This document shows positions 6,771 to 12,975 of a stretch of DNA of 13,320 nt, in pieces. The position numbers and the translations under genes are program-made. Origin of the DNA: Tateyamaria sp. (GTDB lineage: Bacteria > Pseudomonadota > Alphaproteobacteria > Rhodobacterales > Rhodobacteraceae); NCBI GenBank assembly GCA_018668195.1, contig JABITU010000134.1, forward strand, positions 1 through 13,320, in the 5' to 3' direction. Numbering within the stretch: the first letter of the stretch is position 1; each line of letters starts with the position of its first letter. The notes beneath the pieces were generated by a model. That model did not search any database and had not been told where the DNA came from. It was given only the letters and a program-made list of their open reading frames with translations.

Positions 6771-7858
6771 CACAGACTGCAATTCCCTACCTTTTCATGC
6801 GTGGCGGCACATCGCGTGGCCCATATCTGAACCGCGCGGACTTGCCGGAAGACCTTGAGGCGCTGGCCCAAGTATTGATCGCCATTGTTGGCTCTGGCCA
6901 CTCTCTCAACATCGATGGGATTGGCGGTGGGGCTGCAGTGACGACAAAGGTTGCGATGCTGTCGAAATCTGATGACCCGTGGGCAGACGTTGACTATTTC
7001 TTTGCTCAAGTGGGTGTTGAAGACTGTCTGGTCGATTTCAAACCAACCTGCGGCAATATCCTGTCTGGTGTCGGCCCTGCAGCGATAGAGATGGGGCTGG
7101 TCGCAGCCCAAGACGGGGAGACGCTGGTCAATATCCGTGCCGTCAACACAGAGGCCCGCGTAGCCGCAGTTGTGCAAACTCCGGGCGGCAAGGTCATCTA
7201 CGAAGGTCACGCACAGATTGACGGCGTGCTGGGCACCTCGGCCCCGGTGGCCTTGCAGTTCATGGAAACAGTGGGTGGCGTCACGGGTGCCTTTCTGCCC
7301 ACGGGCAATCTAATCGATGTGATCGATAGCATAGCGGTCACCTGCATGGATGTCGCCATGCCGATGGTCATCGCCAAGGCAACCGACTTTGGTTTGACAG
7401 GATACGAAAGCGCCGCCGAATTGGACGAAAACCGTGAGTTCTTCGCCCGAATGGAAGCGCTGCGCCTCAAGGCTGGTGCGCTGATGGGAATGGGTGATGT
7501 CACCAAATCCGTAACACCGAAATTTGGCTTGTTGGCACCCGCATCCGCTGGCGGCACTATTGCCACGAGATACTTCATGCCGTGGAGCGCACACCCCACC
7601 ATGGCAGTGACTGGTGCACAATGTTTGGCGTCTTGTGTTCTGACACCTGGCACGGTGGCGGAGGGCTTGGCGGTCAAACCGAATGAAGTCCCTGCACCAA
7701 TTACGCTCGAACATGCCTCTGGCAGTATTGACGTGGCAGTGGATTACACGCAAACCGATGCAGGGTTTCAGGTCAAATCCGCAGGGTTGATCCGCACTGC
7801 GCGCAAAATTGCTGCTGGTGAGGTATTTATTCCTTTATCTGTATGGGCTGGCCACTGA
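6767..7858 (+). CDS. PrpF/GalD-family isomerase (4-oxalomesaconate tautomerase or aconitate isomerase type)
   Basis: A 363-residue cytoplasmic protein of the PrpF family, which has the two-domain diaminopimelate-epimerase fold and shifts double bonds in unsaturated tricarboxylates. The N-terminal signature MRGGTSRGPYL (about 11-21) and TCGNILSGVGPAAIEMG (about 94-110, with Cys95) match PrpF (cis/trans isomerisation of methylaconitate) and GalD (4-oxalomesaconate tautomerase in gallate breakdown). The chosen ATG at 6767 overlaps the permease stop as ATGA, the same junction used elsewhere in this locus; an ATG at 6755 would add four residues. Neither has a good ribosome site, so translation probably couples to the permease gene. 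Next to a TcuA-like dehydrogenase, its likely job is isomerising an aconitate-like acid. The family is sure and the exact substrate is open. Confidence 0.85.
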   Translation: MTQTAIPYLFMRGGTSRGPYLNRADLPEDLEALAQVLIAIVGSGHSLNIDGIGGGAAVTTKVAMLSKSDDPWADVDYFFAQVGVEDCLVDFKPTCGNILSGVGPAAIEMGLVAAQDGETLVNIRAVNTEARVAAVVQTPGGKVIYEGHAQIDGVLGTSAPVALQFMETVGGVTGAFLPTGNLIDVIDSIAVTCMDVAMPMVIAKATDFGLTGYESAAELDENREFFARMEALRLKAGALMGMGDVTKSVTPKFGLLAPASAGGTIATRYFMPWSAHPTMAVTGAQCLASCVLTPGTVAEGLAVKPNEVPAPITLEHASGSIDVAVDYTQTDAGFQVKSAGLIRTARKIAAGEVFIPLSVWAGH

Positions 7859-7883
7859 AACTGTATTTTACAAAGGACGGCCC

Positions 7884-8852
7884 ATGAAGGTTCATATTCT
7901 CGATGATTGGTTCGACACGCTGCGCAGTTTACCATGCTTTGCCAAACTGGCAGATCATGAGGTCACCGTCTGGACCGATCACGAACCTGATCCGGTCAAG
8001 CTGGCTGCGCGGGTGAAGGACGCTGACGCGCTGGTGCTGTTTCGTGAGCGCACGAAGGTTGGTGCAGAGTTGCTGACAGGCCTGCCAGACCTCAAACTGA
8101 TTTCCCAGCGCAGTGTCTACCCTCATGTGGATGTTGCGGCCTGTACGGCACAAAACGTTCTGCTAAGTTCCAACATGATTGCTGGCGTGCCGTCTTATGC
8201 CGCTGCCGAGCATACGCTGGCGCTGATCCTTGCAAGTTACCGCCAGATCCCGCAGCAAACGGCTTCGATTAAATCTGGGAATTGGCAGTCTGGTGTGGGT
8301 CGTACGCTGAGGGGCCGCACACTGGGGCTTTATGGACATGGCAAGATCGCTGGCGCTGTTGCTCAGACGGCAAAGGCGCTTGGCCTGAAAGTCCAGTGGT
8401 GGGGTTCGGAGCAGGGGCGCGCGCGCGCGCTGGCCGCGGGTGAGACCATCGCCGCATCGCGCGAGGCGTTTTTTGCGACGTCCGATATTGTGAGTGTCCA
8501 TGTGCGGATGAATGCCTCAACAAAGGGGCTGATCACAGCCGCCGATTTGGGGCATATGCAGCCGCGCGCTTTGTTTGTGAACACGTCACGCTCAGGTTTG
8601 GTGGTGATGGGCGCGCTGGAAGCGGAGGTGGCCAAAGGCCAGTTGCACGCTGCCGTTGATGTCTTTGATCATGAACCTATGACCGACACCTCGAACATCT
8701 TGCTGACCCATCCCAATGCGTTGGCCACGCCGCATATTGGCTTTGTAACTGAGGATGAATTTGACATTCAATTCTCCGATATTTTTGACCAGATCAACGC
8801 CTATGCGGCTGGTTCACCGATCCATATGATCAATCCTGAGGTCTATTCTTAG
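7884..8852 (+). CDS. D-isomer-specific 2-hydroxyacid dehydrogenase
   Basis: A 322-residue cytoplasmic NAD(P)-dependent enzyme that interconverts a 2-hydroxyacid and a 2-oxoacid. The catalytic triad of the family is complete: Arg236 (NTSRSG), Glu264 (FDHEP) and His284 (ATPHIG). The nucleotide-binding turn reads GLYGHGKIAG (148-157), with Ala where the third Gly of the usual GxGxxG stands. After the second strand (VQWWGSE) there is no clear Asp of the NAD-preferring kind, so NADP use is possible. The start is ATG 7884, with AAAGGA six bases upstream; a longer in-frame start would run back into prpF. It follows prpF by 25 bases and is the last gene of the operon. It may reduce or oxidise a keto- or hydroxy-acid formed from the imported substrate. 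Its stop overlaps the stop of the gene on the other strand. Confidence 0.88.
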   Translation: MKVHILDDWFDTLRSLPCFAKLADHEVTVWTDHEPDPVKLAARVKDADALVLFRERTKVGAELLTGLPDLKLISQRSVYPHVDVAACTAQNVLLSSNMIAGVPSYAAAEHTLALILASYRQIPQQTASIKSGNWQSGVGRTLRGRTLGLYGHGKIAGAVAQTAKALGLKVQWWGSEQGRARALAAGETIAASREAFFATSDIVSVHVRMNASTKGLITAADLGHMQPRALFVNTSRSGLVVMGALEAEVAKGQLHAAVDVFDHEPMTDTSNILLTHPNALATPHIGFVTEDEFDIQFSDIFDQINAYAAGSPIHMINPEVYS

Positions 8853-9544
8853 GCTCTCTGCGCTGCCTCGATGAACCCATCTTTGTTTGCGCGGGCCACA
8901 AAGTCATCGAGCGCTGCAATGCGCATGTCGTTGTTGTTAGGCAAAACCATCGCTTGGTGCACCGAGGTCAACACACCGGATAGGATGCGAATGTTGGGTG
9001 AGTTGGCAAAAGCCCCCTCTAATGAGGCACGAACACCGGCAACTGCATCGCACCGACCTGCGCGAAATTCCTCAAAGCTTTCGGGTGGGGTGCCAGAACG
9101 TTCCAAAGTGGCATTCTGGAGGGTTTCGGTGAGATGCATGTCATAAGCTGACCCAGTTGATGTCAGAACCTGCACGCCTGCTGCATCCACATCTGTGACA
9201 TCCTTGAAAGCCGCATCGTTGCGCACAGCGAAGCTCGCTTCAATCACGATATAAGGCTGGGTAAATGTAATTTTTTTGGCGCGCATTGGGTCAATGGCAA
9301 GAAAACCTATGTCCCATTTGTCGCAACCCGCATCCTCAAAGACTTTGCCTGCACCATTATAAATAATGGGCTCCATCCGTGCGTTAATTTCTCCCGCCAG
9401 CCTTCGCGCGAGCGCGGGGCTAATCCCTGTAAGTATGTCGCTGTCCTGCTGGACCAGAGCGCGGTTACCCGTGTTGATTGCCACGCGCAATACACCGTCA
9501 CGTGCCAGGGTTTTCAAATTAGTTTTAAAGTCAGATTGAATCAT
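8849..9544 (-). CDS. Substrate-binding-fold protein (SBP_bac_3 type) without signal peptide
   Basis: A 231-residue protein with the fold of family 3 periplasmic binding proteins. Visible landmarks are GISPALARRLAGE (about 40-52), then DPMRAKKITFTQPY (about 85-98), where Arg88 matches the ligand-carboxylate arginine and the phrase before PY is the family hallmark, then VLTSTGSAYD (about 126-135) and FRAGRCDAVAG (about 160-170). It starts directly with MIQSDFKTNLKTL, which is not a signal peptide, so as written it would stay in the cytoplasm. Longer in-frame starts lie inside the upstream gene and give no signal either. The ATG overlaps the AbrB-type gene stop by four bases. No ABC permease or ATPase is nearby. 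It may be a cytoplasmic enzyme or a sensor built on a binding-protein fold, as cyclohexadienyl dehydratase is. The fold is sure; the function is unknown. Confidence 0.75.
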   Translation of the reverse strand: MIQSDFKTNLKTLARDGVLRVAINTGNRALVQQDSDILTGISPALARRLAGEINARMEPIIYNGAGKVFEDAGCDKWDIGFLAIDPMRAKKITFTQPYIVIEASFAVRNDAAFKDVTDVDAAGVQVLTSTGSAYDMHLTETLQNATLERSGTPPESFEEFRAGRCDAVAGVRASLEGAFANSPNIRILSGVLTSVHQAMVLPNNNDMRIAALDDFVARANKDGFIEAAQRA

Positions 9545-10578
9545 CGTTTCCTTTTTTCTGCGACAATATGGAATAGCCGCGCAAAAAGCGGCGCACCGAG
9601 GATGACCAAAAATATTCGCAACACATGATGGGCCACCACAAAGGCCATATCGGCTCCTACGATCAAGGCCAGTACTGTCAGCTCTGCTTGCCCGCCGGGC
9701 GCAAAAGCAAGGATTGTTTCCATGGGTGGGGCAAGATCCAAGAGGTGGATAGTCTCGGCGAAGATGAGGGTTAACACCAACAGAATGACACAAAACCCCA
9801 AACCTGCGGTCACATCTGTGCGTACTTCGGCCATGGTTACACCTGCATATTTACTGCCCACACCTATGCCTATGAAAAACTGTGCCGCCCAGATTGCCTC
9901 TACTGGTGGGCGGTGTTGTAGGATACCAGTCAACGCGAGGGCAGCGGCCAGCAGAAGCGGACCTAAAATGGTTGCGCCAAACATGCCCAGTCGCTTGGCT
10001 ATCTGCCAACCAGCAATACCGCAGAACAACATTATTCCTAACTGTAGTGGCTCGATCGTGGTGGCTGGTACACCTGGAGGATTGCTCAGATCGGCCTCCC
10101 AAACCCATGTCAGTAAAAATGGCAAGGCGACCACAATCACCATGATCCGCGTGGCATGGATGAGCGATAGGGCACGGACATTTCCACCTGCTTCCTCCCC
10201 AAACACTAGCATATCCTGCAAGCCGCCAGGCATGGAAGAATAGTAACTAGTTGCAAAATCAAAGCCCCAAAGCCGTTGAAAATAAAACACCCCGACAACA
10301 CCGATACAGCCGGTCATCACGGGGATCATCAGAAGGGTCGGCCACATTCCCAGCATGGAGGCGAGCAGTGTTGAGGTGAATGTCGCTCCCACGGCCACCC
10401 CTAAAATGGTGCGCATGGCGTCATTCACGACTTTGATTCCGCGCATAGGTGCACCGCAAAGCGAGGCGATGAGGCAGGCAAAGATGGGGCCAAGTAACCA
10501 AGGTAAGGGCAAGTGCAAAAGCTTGAACGCGGACACCCCCAATCCTGCAACGGCGAAAGCATAAACCTGGGGCATCAT
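9541..10578 (-). CDS. AbrB-family (PF05145) polytopic membrane protein
   Basis: A 345-residue inner-membrane protein with about ten hydrophobic segments in two homologous halves. Paired motifs show the duplication: PLPWLLGPIF (about 24-33) against ATILGPLLLA in the second half, ILGVAVGATF against FIGIGVGSKY, and MPGGLQDM against APGGQAEL. This pattern is the family named AbrB in databases, often mislabelled ammonia monooxygenase; it is unrelated to the Bacillus regulator of that name. Members are suspected transporters, but the substrate is not established. Two adjacent ATG codons (10578 and 10575) are possible; the first overlaps the gntR stop as ATGA. It lies between gntR and the binding-fold gene with both junctions overlapping, so the three form one tightly coupled operon. 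It may export or import an intermediate of the pathway. Confidence 0.85.
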   Translation of the reverse strand: MMPQVYAFAVAGLGVSAFKLLHLPLPWLLGPIFACLIASLCGAPMRGIKVVNDAMRTILGVAVGATFTSTLLASMLGMWPTLLMIPVMTGCIGVVGVFYFQRLWGFDFATSYYSSMPGGLQDMLVFGEEAGGNVRALSLIHATRIMVIVVALPFLLTWVWEADLSNPPGVPATTIEPLQLGIMLFCGIAGWQIAKRLGMFGATILGPLLLAAALALTGILQHRPPVEAIWAAQFFIGIGVGSKYAGVTMAEVRTDVTAGLGFCVILLVLTLIFAETIHLLDLAPPMETILAFAPGGQAELTVLALIVGADMAFVVAHHVLRIFLVILGAPLFARLFHIVAEKRKR

Positions 10579-11225
10579 TGCTGCAACACTTTGAGCCGGT
10601 GACGCAGGGAGGTCTGCAAGTGGGCCTCTGCGGCATCACCCGCTGCCTTTTGATCTCCGTCACCGATGGCTGCAATGATCTGTGCGTGTTGACTGCTTAC
10701 GGTCTTTATGCGTGCTTCGTCATCTAGTGTTGTTGGCCCCAGCAAGATCAGCGCATTATTAAGCGCACGGGCCGAAGCTAGCAAAAAACGATTGCGCGTG
10801 GCCAGATAGATGCTGCTGTGAAAATCTTGATTGAGTGCTGCGGCGCGCGGCGTGTATTGCCCTGCGGCGTCAATTTGGGCGTTTATATCTTTAAGCATGT
10901 CGATCTCGGCGGGGTTTGCATGTTTGGCGGCCATTTCTGCGGCAGTGCGTTCAAGGACCAGCCGCATTTCATAAAGCTCAACGATTTCAGGCGTGCTTAG
11001 CGTACGAATTATGGCACCCAAGCGGGGGCGATGTTCAACAATGCCGTCGCTTTCCAATTTGCGCAGGGCTTCACGTACTGGCGTGCGGGAAAGGGCCAGA
11101 TTTTCTGCAACGTCGGTTTCACGTAGGCGATCACCAGGGCGAAATTGCCCGGATCTGATTTTTTCTAACAATCGGTGATAGGCCACGTCGCCCTGAGACA
11201 TGTCTTGCAATTCTGGGTCAGGCAT
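10575..11225 (-). CDS. GntR-family transcriptional regulator, FCD subfamily
   Basis: A 216-residue one-component regulator. The N-terminal winged helix-turn-helix (about 12-75) carries the GntR signature: IRSGQFRPGDRLRE, LALSRTPVREALRKLESDGIV and the wing near RPRLGAII. The C-terminal helical FCD effector domain (about 80-210) keeps candidate metal or ligand residues Asp134 and His136 (QDFHSSIY), His180 and His202; such domains often bind carboxylates. ATG 11225 is chosen, but no good ribosome site precedes it, and the divergent promoter would leave a leader of only about nine bases. ATG 11201 is a real alternative, and it would also keep the DNA-binding domain. The gene diverges from the TcuA-like gene across a perfect palindrome, its presumed operator, so it probably controls both that gene and its own operon and is released by a pathway acid. 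Confidence 0.88.
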   Translation of the reverse strand: MPDPELQDMSQGDVAYHRLLEKIRSGQFRPGDRLRETDVAENLALSRTPVREALRKLESDGIVEHRPRLGAIIRTLSTPEIVELYEMRLVLERTAAEMAAKHANPAEIDMLKDINAQIDAAGQYTPRAAALNQDFHSSIYLATRNRFLLASARALNNALILLGPTTLDDEARIKTVSSQHAQIIAAIGDGDQKAAGDAAEAHLQTSLRHRLKVLQQ

Positions 11226-11240
11226 TTTAAGTAAATCCAA

Positions 11241-11262
11241 ATTGTATCCACTTGGATACAAT
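11241..11262. promoter_or_regulatory. GntR operator: perfect 10+2+10 palindrome
   Basis: ATTGTATCCA (11241-11250) and TGGATACAAT (11253-11262) form an exact inverted repeat around CT. GntR/FCD regulators bind palindromes of this kind with GTAT...ATAC cores. Each outer end contains TACAAT, a five-of-six match to the -10 consensus: 11257-11262 for the plus-strand dehydrogenase and 11246-11241 for minus-strand gntR. Bound protein would thus block both divergent promoters. No good -35 hexamer is seen on either strand. Symmetry and position are direct observations; binding is inferred. Confidence 0.8.
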
Positions 11263-11285
11263 ACGCCATTAAAGAGGAAATGCCA

Positions 11286-12755
11286 GTGTCAAAATCAGTG
11301 ATTGTCGTCGGAACAGGTAACGCAGCCCTTTGTGCTGCCATCGCCGCGCTTGAAAACGGGGCCAAAGTGACCCTTCTTGAAAAAGCGGATCAGGCATTGG
11401 CTGGAGGCAACACAAAATATACGGCAGGTGCCATGCGCTTTGCTTATGATGGTGCAGCAGATCTTTTGCCTTTGTTGCGCAACCCTGATGATCCGCGTGT
11501 TCAGAATGCAGATTTTGGCAGCTATGACATCGAAAAATTTGGTGGTGACCTGTTAGGCTTTAACGATGGCCGTCCGCTGTCTGCGGAACAAGAGGCGCTG
11601 GTCAACCTTTCGGGAGAAACAATGCGCTGGCTTGCATCTCATGATGTAAAGTTCGAACCGATCTTTAGCCGCCAAAGCTTTGAAAAAGATGGACGTCATG
11701 TGTTTTGGGGTGGTCTGACACTCGCTGCAGAGAACGAAGGTGTTGGCCTTTTTGATATGGAGTTGGCGGCAGTTGAGCGGATGGGCGGTACAGTCCGCTA
11801 TAATAGTACAGTCACAGGTCTGGTGACTGATGAAGACCGTGTCATTGGTGTGCGCGTTGGCGATGAGGTGCTGTACGGTGACGCTGTGATCCTTGCCTCT
11901 GGTGGGTTTGAGGCAAACGAAGACTTGCGGGTAAAGCATATGGGCCCGAATTGGAAAGCGGCCAAAGTACGCGGCACACCGCACAATACTGGCGACGGAC
12001 TTGTAATGGCAATGGACGCTGGTGCTGCGGAATACGGTCTTTATGCGGGATGTCATGCGACTCCGATGGATCTGCATATGGCTGATTTTGGTAATCTTGA
12101 TTTGCCTGCGGGCGAGCGTAAGAACTATCGCAAAATATCATATTTTTTGGGTGTGATGCTGAACGCCGAAGGGATGCGTTTTGTCGATGAGGGGGCAAAT
12201 TTTCGCAACTACACCTATGCGCAATACGGTGCTGCGATCCTCGAGCAGCCGGGGCAATTTGCATGGCAGGTTTTTGACAGCAAAGTTTTTGATCTGCTTT
12301 ACGCCGAATATCGTTTTCATGACGCGCATTTTGTTGAGGCCGACACCTTGGAGGCGCTGGTGCCTCTGATGATTGGCGTCGACCACGATGGGGCCACTGC
12401 CACGCTTGCCGCCTATAACGATGGGGTGGATGCACAAACTTCGTTCGATCCTACCGTTCTTGATGGCAAAGGAACTAATGGGTTGACGTTGCCCAAATCG
12501 AATTGGGCTCAAACGATTGACGAGGGACCCTTTCGTGCATTCCCCGTCACGGGCGGGATCACATTTACCTACGGCGGGTTGAAAGTGGACGGTGAAGGAA
12601 GTGTCGTTAGGAAAGATGGTTCAAAAATTGAGGGTTTGTTTGCGTGTGGTGAGATAGTTGGCGGTGTATTTTTCGCAGGCTATCCAGGCGGATCGGGTCT
12701 CACTTCAGGTGCGGTATTTGGCCGCCGCGCTGGAGATGGCGCATCTCAGGTATGA
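11286..12755 (+). CDS. tcuA: FAD-dependent dehydrogenase, TcuA-like (tricarballylate dehydrogenase family)
   Basis: A 489-residue flavoprotein. The N-terminal FAD-binding turn VVGTGNAALCAAIAAL matches the form found in TcuA, which oxidises tricarballylate to cis-aconitate. Further family landmarks are GGNTKYTAGAMR (about 39-50), the RFVDEGANFRNYTYAQY stretch in the middle, PVTGGITFTYGG, and the C-terminal flavin-contact region ending YPGGSGLTSGAVFGRRAG. The fumarate reductase/succinate dehydrogenase flavoprotein fold is certain; the substrate is inferred from similarity to TcuA and from the tricarboxylate transport genes. GTG 11286 is preferred because GAGGA (11274-11278) lies seven bases upstream; ATG 11280 is only a base or two from that site. 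It diverges from gntR and is probably repressed at the shared palindrome. The electron-transfer partner TcuB, usual next to TcuA, is not in the window. A related alternative is the CobZ-type flavoprotein branch, but no cobalamin genes are near. Confidence 0.8.
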   Translation: MSKSVIVVGTGNAALCAAIAALENGAKVTLLEKADQALAGGNTKYTAGAMRFAYDGAADLLPLLRNPDDPRVQNADFGSYDIEKFGGDLLGFNDGRPLSAEQEALVNLSGETMRWLASHDVKFEPIFSRQSFEKDGRHVFWGGLTLAAENEGVGLFDMELAAVERMGGTVRYNSTVTGLVTDEDRVIGVRVGDEVLYGDAVILASGGFEANEDLRVKHMGPNWKAAKVRGTPHNTGDGLVMAMDAGAAEYGLYAGCHATPMDLHMADFGNLDLPAGERKNYRKISYFLGVMLNAEGMRFVDEGANFRNYTYAQYGAAILEQPGQFAWQVFDSKVFDLLYAEYRFHDAHFVEADTLEALVPLMIGVDHDGATATLAAYNDGVDAQTSFDPTVLDGKGTNGLTLPKSNWAQTIDEGPFRAFPVTGGITFTYGGLKVDGEGSVVRKDGSKIEGLFACGEIVGGVFFAGYPGGSGLTSGAVFGRRAGDGASQV

Positions 12756-12975
12756 CCCTATCATTGATTTTGTCGAACAAACTATGAGGATGGCAGCCTG
12801 ACATCAAACCCTGATGTACCTAAAGTGGGCTGCAAAGTAGTCGAAGAACCAGTGCCATTTCTGTTATGGGGTATGAGATATGGCGCTTGGAACTTCGTGA
12901 GCTTTTATGCCATGTTTAACACAGCTATTTTGCTCTAACTCCAAATGACAGTAAAAACACACTATTAAGCACACC
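12756..12975. other. Unassigned junction sequence between tcuA and the primase remnant
   Basis: No recognisable gene, ribosome site or terminator was found in these 220 bases. One plus-strand frame stays open for 56 codons (12768-12938) but has no start near its beginning and no motif recognised; it is in the same frame as the primase fragment and separated from it by two stops. A weak six-pair hairpin without a T run lies at 12801-12817. The stretch looks more AT-rich than tcuA and probably contains the join between the catabolic locus and phage DNA. Confidence 0.5.

Noticed and set aside
7006..7677. Long minus-strand open frames opposite prpF
   Set aside because: They lack ribosome sites and motifs and lie opposite a gene with clear family signatures.
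9545..9793. An N-terminal extension of the binding-fold protein
   Set aside because: The extra 83 residues lie wholly within the AbrB-type gene, are Cys/Arg-rich and do not form a signal peptide; the ATGA overlap at 9541-9544 explains the real start.
12801..12817. ACATCA/TGATGT hairpin downstream of tcuA as a terminator
   Set aside because: The stem is only six pairs, mostly AT, and no T run follows.
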